Below are positions 23,158 to 35,641 of a DNA stretch of 64,000 bases, piece after piece; within the stretch, counting starts at the first letter, position 1; every line of letters starts with the position of its first letter. The position numbers and the translations under genes were made by a program. This DNA is from Rosellinia necatrix. Taxonomy: Eukaryota > Ascomycota > Sordariomycetes > Xylariales > Xylariaceae. A model generated the notes under the pieces. The model saw only the letters and a program-made list of their open reading frames with translations. It made no database searches and was not told where the DNA came from. The stretch covers positions 5,518,001-5,582,000 of the forward strand of contig JAGYVD010000003.1 in the NCBI GenBank assembly GCA_021209875.1. The letters run 5' to 3'.

Positions 23158-24130
23158 ATGGCTCCCTTGGCATCCATGCATACAAAAAATCCGAAAAAAG
23201 AGCATTTGCCTCACAAATGGATTAGAATCGTAACGGCCGGTTTAAAAATCGTGAATGCCAAGGCTATTCCGGCATCGCGAATCGCTACAAGGTTCAGAAA
23301 TCAGCCAAATCTTCGCCTTTCTCGACCACCGAAGATAACCGAACGGGATAAAAGACATATAAATCAACTAGTTAAAATCGACCCGTTCATTTCTTCAAGG
23401 TTGTTGGCCTTGAGAATCGGTGGTTACGTTACTGGAGGGTCGGTTTTGGTGTGCCTTCAGACACAGGGCATATTTCACACCAAGTGACTTCGCAAGCCGA
23501 AACTGAGCGTGGAAGCAGCTCGGAAACGCCTGGGATTTTCCAGAACGTACGGAAGTAAGCTTAATTTGTACTGGAAACATTAGGCTTTTCAAGGCGAGTC
23601 AACGATGCAACGTAGGTAAGGCGAAAAAGAGAAATGGGTGTTTTACTGACGACTAAGCCGAAGCCCCAAAATACGACCCTACCTTCGCTTATACGGAATC
23701 TGATTCAATACTTTACAATAGGGCGAAAGACTGCTGTCCGAGACTGTATAGCCAAATACCAAGCTAACATGGCACGGGCAGATGTTCATGACCGCGTTTG
23801 GGTAGAATGAACGGACTGTACTTCGGGACCTTCACGGAGACCCTGACTCGACGGATTTCAAGAAATCCTACCAAACGTCTATGAACTGGGCAGTATATAT
23901 GCCCAAGATAGCTCACCTATACAGACAGCTGGCGTAGTTCAAAATTGGTTGCATCACCGGGCCGAGAAAAGCGGGATCACTATAGTGAACCGGCCTCTGT
24001 AATTATTCGCCCGACCTTAACCAAATCGAAAACCTCAGGGAAATACCTCAAGAATGGGTTTGCGCATTTAAACCAAGATTTTCAGACCTTCTTAGGAATG
24101 GTCAATCACTCAGATTGCTTCAAATTATAG
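23158..24130 (+). pseudogene. Decayed Tc1/mariner-type transposase
   Basis: Pieces of a Tc1-like transposase occur in order on the plus strand with stops and frame changes between them. About 23290-23485 gives a helix-turn-helix type region including RLSRPPKITERDKRHINQ and KIDPFISSRLLA. About 23490-23555 gives RKPKLSVEAARKRLGFSRTY. About 24000-24035 gives YSPDLNQIENL, the block that carries the last acidic residue of the DDE/D catalytic triad in this superfamily. Several stop codons separate the blocks. I did not find convincing terminal inverted repeats. The element cannot encode an active transposase. Confidence 0.75.
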
Positions 24131-24980
24131 CGTGTCAAGCGTGAGAATCGATTGAAGGGAGTATGTTAATAGAGTTGGTGACATCCATGAATTCCAGAAC
24201 ACGTTATAATTGCAGCTGACGGGTCATTCTGAAGGCGATTTTCTGCTGTGTCTAATTTTTTTTCTTTAAAACAAGTTTTTCCACTGCTAAATGGCTCATG
24301 GATTGGCTGTAGAAGTTAAGGGTCGGAAATGAAGGAGGCTGGATTTGGTCGGGTAAAAATACAATTACGCGGGAGGTATCGCGAGGTCTGCTAGCATTGG
24401 TTCGGCCCCCTCAATCAGTGCTTTTCTGACATTGACTGCCATGGAGGAGCTCCTCAACAGACAACCTCGCCGATCATGTCCGACGAGCCTTTCGCTCTCC
24501 ACGCGTTATAAGCACGGGGGAATCGCGGAAAAAAAAAATCCGACTAAAACATTGGGAGAAAAGGGGTCGGACTTCCCCCACTGGCCCGAAGGTATACGCC
24601 ATGAATAGCAGGAACATATAAGCTTGAAGCCGATGCTTAGCTGCGAATATAATTAGGACAACATGTCATGTCTAATGCCTCTTGAGTGACTTGAGTATAC
24701 CAAGGACTACCAACCAATTAAGCCAGGCCTTCCGCACGGGCGCTTATCTAGGCCGTCGGAACAAAGAATAGAAAGCCACGAAGTGGCCACTACATGACAA
24801 ACCCATTTACTCCCCTAGCCGTAGTGATGCGAAATTGGAATGTCTACTATCATGCCAAAACAGAACAGATGGAAGTGTCTGGCAAATAAGGACCTCTTGG
24901 TAAAAACTCAGTTAAAGGGCTCCAACCCATTTTGCGTTGCGCTGGTCCATTTCATTTCCTCATTAAACTCGGATAGCGAA
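24131..24980. other. Intergenic DNA
   Basis: No feature seen apart from short T and A runs (for example A9 near 24530). Confidence 0.35.
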
Positions 24981-25770
24981 CTAGACATTAGCAGGGGAAC
25001 ACAACTTTTTTTGGATCCACGGGTCGTTTAAATACCCCCTTGCCGAAGGACGCAGGTCCGAACGTTCGTTCATCATCCTCCTGGCCAAATCTAGACCGCG
25101 CTGCCTTCTCGGAAACGATTCTGAAGAATAAGGGGTGATCTCGACAAGTTTAAGCAGGGTGACCCCCATGGCGTATATGTCAACTGAACTATTGTAGGGG
25201 CTGATCTTGTACCTACGCCCAGGAGCCCGATAAGCATCTTTCGCCTGGTTTAGTTGGCGTTTCCTCCCGATTTTTAATATTTCAGGCGCTATGTACTCGG
25301 GTGTGCCACACCAGGTGAAAAGCTTCCAGCTAAATCTTGCGAGCCCGAAATCCGTAAGCTTGACTATGGGAATATTAACCTGAAGGTCCTAACTTATGAC
25401 CAGGATATTGTTAGGCTTCAGGTCCCTATGAGTGCAGCTTTGCTGATGGGGGTAGTCCAGGGCGAAAGTGGCTTGTTTTGTGATAGATTGGACATATTGT
25501 AGAGAGAGAGACTTCGAGTTCCTTGCTTGAATATGCCCTTCAAGAGAATTCACAGCAAGTTCTATAACGATACAAACCCTTTTCTCCTTTGGTTCCTGAA
25601 AAAAGTAAAAATATGTGATAAATATGCTCCTTGCTACAATCAACCCAGGCCTAGAGAACTAAGAGGTCGACGCACTAGTCGGAGCTTCTTTATTATTACG
25701 ATCTCGTTTTGAAAGTCTTTGAGATTTTCTTGCTTCATGTTTTTAAGAACAGACCTTTGGCCAGAAACCT
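24981..25770 (-). pseudogene. Protein kinase pseudogene (in-frame stop between HRD and DFG)
   Basis: On the minus strand from about 25770: an N-lobe piece VLKNMKQENLKDFQNEIVII. After a shift or lost intron near 25590-25680 comes the C-lobe. HRDLKPNN (subdomain VIb) is intact, followed after four codons by an in-frame TAG (25391-25389). The same frame then continues with VKLTDFGLARF (VII), GTPEYIAPEIL (VIII), VDIYAMGVTLLKL (IX) and ERSDLRPSA (XI) to a stop at 24981. Because the frame is conserved on both sides of the TAG, this is a single nonsense change in what was a Ser/Thr kinase. It overlaps the start of the opposite-strand relic at 25719. As written it is inactive. Confidence 0.75.
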
Positions 25771-26828
25771 GGATCGAATGGAAGATAAGTTCAATAATAA
25801 AAGGATATCTGGACCCTAATGAGCTTGAAAAAAGGCTGCTCCAATTGAAACTTTCGGAGAACTTCGAGCTTCGAGATTGGGAGCCGGAGGCCATCAACTG
25901 GTTGGATTCTCCTGTATTAGAAATGCCTGAGGCATACCTATTCTCAGAAGCACAATGGCTCCGGACTCAAAACTATCAGGCCTTTATGAGCAGACAACTT
26001 CTAGCCCAAATGGGCTACGACTACAGAGACATGCAAAACGACAACAAAAAACAATGGAACAAGTCCAATCTTGGTGAAGAACGGGTTCTATATCCCGACT
26101 CGTATTTGCTTAGCCACCACCAAAATAGTTCGCAAGGCACGATGTTCCCGACATATCTTGCAAAAGATCTATTGACATTACGTACACAAGGCAACATGGA
26201 TGCGGAAATACATAAACAGGAAGAGTACGACATTGCTGAAAGCCATAAACAACAGGCAATCAATCGCTGGAGAAAGGAGCACCCTCACGACGAATTACCT
26301 TGTGACCCTGTCCCGCTTTACAGACTATGGCCGACCAAGTTGCTGAGGGGGCTGGAGGGTATCGATCGACAAGCTATACCCCCGTGCACGAAAAAGATTT
26401 CTTGATCATCTCGCCAAAGTGGAAAAGGAAATGGGGAAGCTTGTCGAATTTTGGCGACAAGCGGGCGCTGTCACTGGGATTCCGACTCCGGCAGTATTAT
26501 CGTGGTGGTTCCTTCTTTACTTCCAGTTTACCTACGACAGCAAGCGTCTTGACTGGCCACCTCGACTATTGGAGCGAATAAAAGCGATTGAAAGGGAAGA
26601 GGGTCTTATAGGGGAGGATTTTTTGGTCTTCAAACAATGTATGCTAATAAGTTTCTGGAGCTTGCCAGTTGGAAAGAAGCGTACCTTCGCTCTAACTCAG
26701 GACCTCCTGTGTCCGAAAGCCCCTTTCCGCATTCCATTATTAAAATGACCAAGGATTATCTCCTTCAAGGTCGCCGGGTTACAGTTGACAAGGGAGGAGA
26801 TGAGGTAATTGCTGCGATACGTGAATAG
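25719..26828 (+). pseudogene. Broken gene of unknown function
   Basis: A 228-codon frame (25719-26405) is followed, in other frames, by text that looks like its continuation: RFLDHLAKVEKEMGKLVEF... to about 26630, then YANKFLELASWKEAYLRS... to a stop at 26828. Two frame changes (near 26390 and 26635) are needed and no credible introns bridge them. Charged, Gln- and Asn-rich segments alternate with Trp-rich ones, and there is no signal peptide or membrane segment. I do not recognise the family. The first 50 codons overlap the kinase relic on the other strand, so the true 5' end is probably later than 25719. Confidence 0.45.
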
Positions 26829-27064
26829 AGAGCCACGAAATCGGGGGGTGCACGTAGCCCAAGCCGAATGTGCTGGTGAGGATCCAAGGAAGCTGACACC
26901 ACGATGCCTAAAATCCATGCGGACCAAAAGAGCGAGGGGACGTGGTACGACCCTTCCAAGGAATAGGGCCCCCAGAACTAATCAGTCGGGCATCTGGGCG
27001 AACAGGCTTCGAAGAAGACAGAAATGAGGCATGTGGGTTGTCTTTATGTCAAGATTGCCGATTA

Positions 27065-27265
27065 CCTAGCCGATTAATACCTACTTACTTACTTACCTAG
27101 GTAGCTTTAGTCTACCTACCTTACCTACCTACCTAGGTAGGTAGTAGTTTAGCCCCAACCCACCTAGTATAGACGTTAAAATACGTTACTAGTACTAACT
27201 ACTACTAGGTAGCTAGGTAGGTAAATAAATAGTGTAGGTAGGTACCCAAACTACAAATAGGTACC
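27065..27265. repeat. CCTACCTAGGTAGG-type palindromic tetramer tract
   Basis: About 200 bp dominated by TAGG/CCTA tetramers, including several copies of the palindrome ACCTAGGT. Similar shorter tracts are at 8488-8506, 34455-34560 and 35610-35650. It lies about 270 bp upstream of the Zn2Cys6 gene. Confidence 0.8.
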
Positions 27266-27538
27266 TAACTTTTAGTAGGTATCAAGCACCCAAGTACCCA
27301 ATAGTTAGCGAACGACACGAGAGAGTAAGTAGGTAACTAGCACCCCAGACCACCCCCCCGTCCAACTAACCCACCCACCTCTTGCCTTTCTCGTCCCCGT
27401 CGGCGTCCGGTTCTCTCCACTCCCGTCAGAATCGTCCATCGGCGCATCACTCTGCCGTGGACCTTGCCCTGTCTGTCCACAGTCCACCAACAGAGGCGCC
27501 ATTCTAGTCCACTCGCTTCGCCCGCACCCGCCCGCCAG

Positions 27539-30437
27539 ATGGACCCAGCCTCGTTAGATCCTCGTCTCCGCGACGCCGGCGAGGATTCAATTGTCGTCCA
27601 CCATCCCACCCAAGATGGAGATGGAGATGCGGACGCCAGCGACAGCCTCAGCGACTCGTCGCACGATTCTCCCACACCCGAGCAGCCGCTCCAGAGCTTG
27701 ACCACGGCCACGACCACGACCACGCCCATCTACACGCCGCAGACCCCGGCCAGCAATACCGTCCTGCCTCTGCCCGACGGCCATTCCGCCTCCATCGCCA
27801 TCCCCATCGCCCCGGCGCCCACGCCCACGCCCACGCCCACCTCCGCCGCCGCCACCGCCGAGACACCGCACGACCCCAATGATCCGAAGCGTCCGCGCGC
27901 CTGCGAGGCCTGCCGCGGCCTGAAGGTGAAGTGCGAACCCGACCTGCTGCACCCGGACGGCCCGTGCAAGCGATGCGCAAAGGCCGGGCGAGAATGCCAT
28001 GTCACACAGCCGACGAGGAAAAGACAGAAGAAGACGGATAGTCGCGTGGCCGAGCTGGAGAAGAAGATCGATGCCCTGACGGCGAGTCTGCAAGCAAGCC
28101 GAGGGACCGGGGGTGCAGCAACACTACCACCACCACCACCGCCACCGCAGCAGCCGCCGCCGCCGCCGTCGACAACAACGCCACATCCACATCAACATCA
28201 ACATCCACATCAACATCAACACCCACATCCACAACATCCCTATTCGCATCGCCCCTCCGAAGTCGACAATGCCAAGTCTAGAATCGCGACACAATGGGGG
28301 CCGCCGGCGATGCCCCCCCTCAGCAATGGCTCCAAGGAGGACCGGTCCGTCCTGGCTGGCCAGAAACGAAAGTTCGCCGACGCCGCCGACGCCGACTTGG
28401 ATGCGCACGACGGTTTGAACGCGCCGCGGATGTCCAACGCCATTCGTCAGTCCGACATCATCGACCGCGGAGTCATCACCGCGGATGAGGCGTCTGTCTA
28501 TTTCCAACGATACACGGACCGCATGGCCACTCATCTTCCCGCCGTCGTCTTCCCGCCCGGTACAACAGCCGCCCAGATTCGGGAGACGACGCCCATCCTG
28601 TTCCTCTCCATCATGTCCGTGGCCTCTTCGGAAACGCCGGGCACGCAGCGGCAGTTGGTCAAGGAATTGATGCACATCTTCGCCGATCGCATCATTGTCC
28701 ATGGCCAGAAGAGCTTGGAATTGGTGCAAGCCATCATGATCAGCGTCATCTGGTACTTCCCGCCCGAGCATTTCGAGGAGCTCAAATTCTACCAGCTGGT
28801 GCATCTCGCCGCTGTCATGGCCATCGACATCGGCCTCGGGAGGAGGAAGAACAGCCCCAAGTCGCGCTTGATCCCGTATACGTGGCGCGACCATCCCTTC
28901 CGAAAACACCCCCTTCCGGATCCCGCGACCATGGAGTCGCGCCGGGCCTGGCTGGCCGTGTATTTCCTGGCTTCCAACGTAGCCATGGCCTTGCATCGCC
29001 CGAACCTGGTCAGGTGGCAGTCGTTTATGACGGAGTGCATGGATATACTCGAGTCTTCGCCCGAAGCAGCGCCAACTGACCGATATCTTTGCCATTTAGT
29101 ATGGACTCACCGGCTCGCCGAGGAAGTGGGTATCCAGTTCTCGATGGACGACCCAAGCGTCTTCGTGAACATTACCGAGAATAAAGTGCAATACGCGCTG
29201 CGGGGGTTTGAGCGGGATCTAGCTAAGTACAGCGAAGGCATACCAAAGGAGGACAAACAACGTAGGTGTATTCCCCCCCTTCTAAGTCGGGCCGCAGGTT
29301 TACTAATCATCAGCAGCGTCGCTTCTTCTGAGCTTCAGTGTTATGAATTTGTATATGCACGAAATTGCATTGCAAACCAATGACGAATACACCGCCGCCA
29401 ACCCCGAAGCGCTACGTGACCCTATCCCTGGGCTCGCCGATAGCCTCACCGCTGCCCATATCAGTGCATTGTCCTCCTGTCTTACAGCAATAGACGGCAT
29501 ATTCGACACATTTCTATCACTTGACGTGTCGACCATCCGTTGCTTGCCCATCTTTAATTTCGTTCGGGTTGCATACGCCGTGGTTGTACTGATCAAGATA
29601 TACTTCAGCGCTAGTTCCCCGAATGCAGAGCTGGGGAAGGTGATCAATAAAGATAATATGAAGGTGGCCGAGTATATTGACAGGCTATTGGAGAAATTCC
29701 GGGAGACGGCCGCACAGGACAAGTCTCGTCCCGCAGGCAAATTCCTCGTGGTTCTCGTCATGGTGCGCGGCTGGTTTCACCAACAAGGGCAGGGCCAGGG
29801 GCAGAGTCGGACGCAAGCTGACCAAAACATCGACCCGACACTAAAACGCCCACAGGTTCCTCAACCCAACCCCGCCACAAGTTCTTCGAACTCTCGAGAT
29901 AACGTGCCCCAGCCCAAGACGTCACACGACCAGCAGCGCCGATATCAACCGCCGCCACCGAACAGGAAGCAGCCCGACTACAACCCGGCCAACACGCCTC
30001 TTCAGCTACTGTCCGAGGTTGCCACGGGCAATGGCCCGTCCCGAAATAGCCAGAACAACAGAGCATCGGCAGCTACTAACTTGAACACATCGGCCTACCC
30101 GGGCTGGCTGGGTTCCGGGATGCAGCTACCATACATGTACGATCCGAACGTGGGCCTGCCCACGTCGGCAACAAGTGCGAATGGTGCCGTAGGATCCGCA
30201 GGCCAGCCGCTCATCCCCTGGCCGGACGGGCCATTTGGGGGCGACATGGATTACATGAGCATGGGCGACGGCTTCGAGCAAGCCATGGGACTGACACTGA
30301 CCGGATTCGGCGGCGGCAGCCCCGGCGACTCAGTCAGCTACGAGAACAGCCTACGCATGATGGCGCAGGGCGACACGAATTTCATGGGTGTCGCCGACGA
30401 GTTCGCGGGCAATGCGGGCCACGTGTTCAGCTTCTGA
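27539..30437 (+). CDS. Zn(II)2Cys6 fungal transcription factor
   Basis: Exons 27539-29261 and 29317-30437. The intron 29262-29316 has a GTAGGT donor, an ACTAATC branch and a CAG acceptor, phase 1. The product is 947 residues. Residues 1-115 are Asp/Ser and Pro/Thr-rich low complexity. About 119-157 is the zinc cluster (ACEACRGLKVKCEPD...PCKRCAKAGRECHV, six Cys), then basic RKRQKK and a heptad stretch VAELEKKIDAL, the usual dimerisation coil. About 195-240 is a Pro/Gln/His run. The middle, about 300-700, resembles the fungal-specific regulatory domain, and the C-terminus is Gln/Asn/Gly-rich. The extended spacing between the third and fourth Cys resembles Leu3/War1-type clusters. It binds DNA in the nucleus; its targets are unknown. 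An in-frame ATG at 27494 or a start at 27464 cannot be excluded. It is intact. Confidence 0.9.
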
Positions 30438-31699
30438 CCACCAACACCACCACCACCACCACCCTGATTCTCTCTCGCTCGCTTGCTTTAACAGGAGGAG
30501 CCCAGTACCAATGCCAGCGCTATTTTGTATTATTTCGGTCGGGGCGATGGCGAACACACGGAACGGGAAAATAACAGCAAACTGTGTAGATTGTGAAGAA
30601 TTTTGCTTTGAAGGGCGGGCTGATGGATGGGGCAGACAAGCAGGCGGGCTATCGATCGTTAGCAGGCTGAAGCGTTTTTGCTGTTTCCTCTCTCTCTCTC
30701 TCCTTGCTGCGTGCGTGCGTGCGTGCGTGCGTATGTGTGCATGCAATGCAGTGGGTTTAGATAGTTGGATGTCATCCATTCCCTTCCCTTTTCCCTTATC
30801 TGTAACATGATTTGTTTTTTTTCCTTCTTTTTTTCTCGTTGTTGTTGATCTTAATTCGTCTTTAGTTAACCAGCCAGCCAGCCAACCTTGTACGACAATC
30901 TTTCACATATTCTTTTTTTTTTTTCAGCAGGTGTTGTGGAAGGCTCTGGGTTTGCTTGTTTAATTGTTCATCGTGGTTTTTGGTCACGGCTGGGCTGGAA
31001 GGGGGGGGAATGGGACGCATGGGACGGGGTCGTATGTAACCTAAACGTATCATCGCCAGATCTACCAAAATACCTACTACAGCTTACGGCGCATTCTTCT
31101 TCTTTTTTTTTGCCCATGTTGCCTGTTGAGCGAAAAGCGACCTGTTTGTATCAAAATTTGTAGATTCCTAGTCTAGGTAACCTACCCATCTAATACCACA
31201 CCTGTGTTCCACTCAACTACCTATCCAACTAACTATCAGTTGTACCGTTTTCATATTCCTCTTTTTTTTTTTTTCCTTTCCTTTTTATGGATGTGTTTAG
31301 GTTGCCCCTCCTTTCCTCTACAGGGTAGAACATCATCCCCTACCCGACTCTAAAGACTGACTGACTAACTACCTTACCTTTCTTGAATTAGGGCAGCATG
31401 ATACTGTTTCGTGTATCTCACGCAGACATGCGCACAACAGCATTCGCTCGGTCATGGCCCAACTTCCTTAAGTCCATTACCGAACAAATCGGGCTGTCGC
31501 GGTGTAGCTGTGTGATATACTGAAGTACTTGTCCCAAGGATTAACGCCCCCCATTTTTCCTTTACATAAATTGTTACCCTTACTCGTCTTCAGCGAACTA
31601 AGCTGATTGAGCAAGCAAACTAAGTACAAACCATTTGATGACATATTTGAGACTATCTTTATTATTCCTCGAGGGCCAGGGAACCATGAGTGAATTGTA
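30438..31699. other. 3' flank and intergenic DNA with simple repeats
   Basis: Contains a (CAC)n run just after the stop codon, a TGCG repeat at about 30707-30735, and several T runs (30817-30840, 30914-30925, 31262-31275). No gene seen. Confidence 0.5.
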
Positions 31700-31849
31700 T
31701 CTCAAGTTTGGTGGCAGCAATCCTTCATAGCTCAATTGGTTCGTGGATGATCGGTTCGACCTCATCCGCTACCAAAAGGAGGATGTATCACTCTAGATAT
31801 TTCGTCTCTCATACACCGAATCCGTCTCATTTTCTCCTGGCGCAGTGGC

Positions 31850-32340
31850 CAAACTCATCATCTTTTGCCGCCCGCCCCATACCGCAACTTTACATAAAGT
31901 AGTAATAATACCGAGATGCTTTGTCCCTACCAAGAAAGATCGCAAATTTCCCGCTTCAGTCCCTGCCATACAGGCATTACGTCATTTAGATATCGAGCAA
32001 TCTTCCGACAGAAATTTTGAGCGACCTTACTCGCTTCATAAGCAAATAATCAGTATCCAGCTCGTACACATCCGGGGCCAGATGCAGGTACGGCTTTGTG
32101 TTTTCCGTGCCTTCGTTCCATAGCCGAGGCATATTTATCGAATAGTCTCTCTCACCATTCCCGACCATTTACCTCCGTGAAAAGAGCGAAGCGGGGTGGA
32201 AAGCTGTTACGGAACATTGTGCAATTAAAAAATCTCGGTCGCGATACGGCCTGGTTGGCGTGCCAGCGGTTGTCAGACATGGTCGTACGATCCATATTGT
32301 CATTATCAGCCGTACAATTCGTTTCTCTAGCAAACTAGCG
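31850..32340 (-). pseudogene. Decayed coding sequence, unknown
   Basis: Minus-strand reading from about 32294 gives a protein-like stretch starting MDRTTMSDNRWHANQAV and containing FRNSFPPRFALFTEVNGREW, then a stop. Further on, in two other frames, come MPRLWNEGTENTKPYLHLAPD and AYEASKVAQNFCRKIARYLN. The pieces look like one decayed gene on codon texture, but I do not recognise the family and cannot prove the connection. Confidence 0.25.
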
Positions 32341-32353
32341 CATTGAATGGCAT

Positions 32354-33184
32354 TCAGTCCATATAGAAATCGCCTTTTAGGATACGCTCCTGCATATGAT
32401 CAGGTTTGGGCCGCTCAGGTTGTCTGGGCTTCATGACCTCGGGCTGTCGAGGTGGTGCCGGCATGTCGGAAACAGACTTGGCACGGTCATGCTGAGGGGC
32501 GCCGCGAGGGGGCGAACCAGGTGTGGCTACGGAGCCGAAAGTAGGGCGCTGACCGGTTACGCTACTTTCGGCACGGAATCTAAGCTGCTCAGTCCAGTTG
32601 TAACCGTTATCTGAGCGAGCGGAAAGCATGTCAGAAGGGATTCTTGCGGGAGGTATGTTGCTTGCCTGAGAGGTGCTCAGCCGCCTCGAGGTAGCAGTAG
32701 AGAGGGGCGGAGCACCGGGGGGTAGTTGACGCGAGGTGGCAATGGAAGTCCGTCTCGGTTGTTGGGCAGGCCTACCGGAACCTGGGCTAGTCTGGCCAGT
32801 GCGCATATTGCGCATTGCCTGGGCGCCGAAGCTTGTGCGACGGGCGAAAGGCGAAGCGGATGGCATCTTTCCAGGCTCATCGTCCTCGATTGCGTTCTCG
32901 TCGATGGAGTCCGAATAAGTTGTGGAGATGCTGCTTCGCCGAATGCCGAAGGGGATGTTGGCCGATGGTGGCGAGGCGCCGGACAGGCCCAGCGTAGTTA
33001 CAGAGAGTCGTCGGCGTTGATCTCTCGCGGCGGCGGCTGACACAGATTCACGGCCAGTGCCATTGCTATTCCCAGGCCCCGCAGAGATGGAGTTACTGCG
33101 GTGAAATAGGTTGGAGAAAGCAGCCGAGGTGACGGAGCCGCGGCGGTCGTTTGGTGGTCCAGCGTTCCCGTTGTCGTTCGACAT
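32354..33184 (-). CDS. Conserved fungal Ser/Pro/Arg-rich protein of unknown function
   Basis: Single-exon, 276 residues. The start is chosen at 33184 (MSNDNGNAGPPNDRRGS), since the 19 codons upstream look untranslated. Features in order: RRGSVTSAAFSNLFHRSNS, RRRLSVTTLGLSG, IPFGIRRSSIS, a short acidic DENAIEDDEP, ASPFARRTSFGAQAMRNMRTG, NWTEQLRFRAE, RAKSVSDM, and a C-terminal HMQERILKGDFYMD. This order of short blocks is what I remember of a widespread ascomycete family without assigned function. The many RRxS and RxxS sites suggest phosphorylation by basophilic kinases. It is otherwise predicted disordered, with no membrane segment. The family match is from memory, the frame is clear. Confidence 0.8.
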   Translation of the reverse strand: MSNDNGNAGPPNDRRGSVTSAAFSNLFHRSNSISAGPGNSNGTGRESVSAAAARDQRRRLSVTTLGLSGASPPSANIPFGIRRSSISTTYSDSIDENAIEDDEPGKMPSASPFARRTSFGAQAMRNMRTGQTSPGSGRPAQQPRRTSIATSRQLPPGAPPLSTATSRRLSTSQASNIPPARIPSDMLSARSDNGYNWTEQLRFRAESSVTGQRPTFGSVATPGSPPRGAPQHDRAKSVSDMPAPPRQPEVMKPRQPERPKPDHMQERILKGDFYMD

Positions 33185-33399
33185 GGTGGCGAGGAGGAGA
33201 TATGAGTTCTTGGTACCAGTCGTTTGCGGGGCAACAATCAATCGTCCAAGACCTTTACAAAGCAGTTATAATCACGGGCTGACAAAGGTCGTTGGTGATG
33301 GCGCCAGAGATGGTGAGGTAATGGTGATGGTGGGTGTGACTTGTGTGACAATAATGATGACAGTTGGTTTTGATGTTGGCGTTGATATCGGTGGTAGCT

Positions 33400-33625
33400 G
33401 AAGGTAGTGATAATGTAAATGTAGTGGTGATGATGATGGTGGTGTTGATCTTTTGGTGGTGGTGTTGGTGGTGGTGGTGGTGGTGGTGGTGCTGGCTGAC
33501 AGTCGTCGGTTGATGATTGGTAGCAGCAGAAGTAGTCGTTGTTGTAGTCGTAGTAGCACTTGTGGTGGAGAAGTATTGATGTTTTGGTGTTGATGTTTTG
33601 GTGTTGATGTTTTGGTGTTGGTGGT
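33400..33625. repeat. Low-complexity GGTGGT/GATGATG tract and 14-15-bp tandem repeat
   Basis: Upstream of the 33184 start: imperfect (GGT)n and (GAT)n from about 33420 to 33492, then about three tandem copies of a GTGTTGATGTTTTG-like unit at about 33575-33620. Long Thr/His/Pro-rich frames on the minus strand here are artefacts of the repeat. It may lie in the 5' leader of the gene. Confidence 0.8.
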
Positions 33626-35641
33626 TGTACACGAGCACGCGACAACCCTTGTGGGCGATGATGAAAGAAGAAATCAAGGTTTTTTAACGTCGAGATGGGA
33701 GCTTGGTGTGAAAGGTTGGTGGAAGGTTGATGTGTGCTGCTGGTAATGGTAAAAAGTAGGTGCTCGGATGAAAAGGCGAGCTGGGTTTGGCGTCAGGGGC
33801 ATTCGATGCTGATGCAATGGGGGCCGTGAAACAGCGATCGGAAGCGATGGCTCTTTGTATTGTAGCCGTGTGGTGGCCGTATGGAACGACGTATCGTACG
33901 AACCATCAAGTAACCGCGTGACTTATGGCGTGCGATGTGCGACCGTGTGGCGAACCTAATGCTGCACCTCGCTCTCTTCTGTTTGACATAAGTTACAACG
34001 GGGGGAGCGATGCGGCATCGGGTTGGAGATGGAGAGATGGAGTGAAGAGAAAGGCAAAGGAGCGAGGAAGGCGAGATCGAGGGGCGAGTGCGTGAGTTGA
34101 GTGCGTCGCTGACTCGAATAGGCGCAGAATGAAGTGCTGTTCAAACACCTAAATCGGCAGCTTCGTTGGACTAGTTAGGTGCTAAGGAGTGAGGTGCCTG
34201 GGATCCTGGCCTGGGGTGCCGGGATGCCGGGGTGCTCTGCCCCACTGCTACGTTCTCTGCTGGGGCCTTTGCCCGGTGGGGATCTGCATGAGTGTGAGCG
34301 GGGTTCAAGGCAGCTAACCCGAATAAGGGTATAATTAGTACGTTAGTCAGTAGCCGACCGGCAGCCAAGGCACGTTTGGTGGACAATAAGCTTCTTAGCT
34401 TGAGCTCTCCATGTTTATATCGTGCTATCGCTCTGGTTCTACATCTTATACTATCTAGGTAGGTACGGGATATCTAATACAATTACATAACCTTGGGTAA
34501 CATTACACGTACGGGTAGGTACATACATACCTAGCTTAGGGGGGCAATATTAGGTAGGTAGTCACAAAAAGGGCAGTTGACAATAAAGCATTGAATTCAG
34601 AGGGTATGAGACGGTACAACATATGGAGGTAAAATCGGTATTAGTAAACAAGACAAAACGTGATAAAAACCCATGGTAGTTACAGTAAACTAATCTTGTA
34701 TTATATTGGATTATTATTAACAAGAAGAACCGAAATAAACAGATATGCCATGCAGGTAAGCTAGCTAGGTGTAAATAGAACCGCCATTAGTTATCTTAGG
34801 CGCTGAGGGAATGATGTAGTCGTTCGATCCCCACCCAGGCCTACGCAAGTGCTTGTCCGCAGCATACAGTATATCATGATATACACGTGTACTCACATGC
34901 TTCGGGGCTACACGCACGCAAGAACACCTATATAGAATAGATAGTAACATCTGGGCACTGGACTAAGCAGTTCGTGGCAGCCTACCCACCCGTAGAGGTA
35001 TTTATGTATCTAGATACATAGGTACGCGGCGATACGTCAGGGCTAGTGGGGGCAGCACCTCAGAGACACTACATACGCGCCTAACCACCCACCTAACCCA
35101 GGTGAGCTTAGTTCCCTACGTAGTTGGGCGGGGAATCACTCTCCCGTCCAATCATCGTCGTTTGCTTCATGTATTTATGTACATCCATACTAGTTCTGTG
35201 GAAGACCGAGAGACACACAGAAGAAGCTCACCTCGAAACAGCCGTTGAGTGTGGGGTTTGCAGACACATGGACCCAAAAGAATTCCGGGGAAGCGACCAT
35301 CACTCCCCACCAATAGACACCGCCTTATGCTCTCCGATCCACCGACGTCACACCCCATCCAGGCCCTCGATAGATTTGCGGGGTAAAGAAAGGTGATCTT
35401 CTCCTTACACGTACCTGGGTAGGTCAGAACTGCGGTATTGCCTCGACATCTAATTCGCCGTGCCCCGCCAATCAGGCTTCAATCCACTGATCACTTATCT
35501 TCTCCAACGTTCTTGGTGTGTTCTCCTGTGATGGAAGCGCCTAGACTAGGAATGGCGCCGTCTCACCCTCTATCTATCTAACCTTTGTCCCTTCTTCCTC
35601 CTTAGCTGCTTAGGTAGCTAGTTACCTACCTATCTACCTAT
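33626..35641. other. Intergenic DNA with TAGGTA tracts
   Basis: No gene seen. TAGGTAGGTA-type tracts lie at 34455-34560, with short ones near 35380-35420 and 35610-35640. Confidence 0.4.

Noticed and set aside
31722..31775. tRNA-like boxes (TAGCTCAATTGG and GGTTCGACC)
   Set aside because: The two boxes are only about 14 bp apart, leaving no room for an anticodon arm; GGATGA/TCATCC forms a simple hairpin instead.
33238..33677. Thr/His/Pro-rich minus-strand frames of 95-140 codons
   Set aside because: Arise from the GGT/GAT simple repeats; three frames are open at once.
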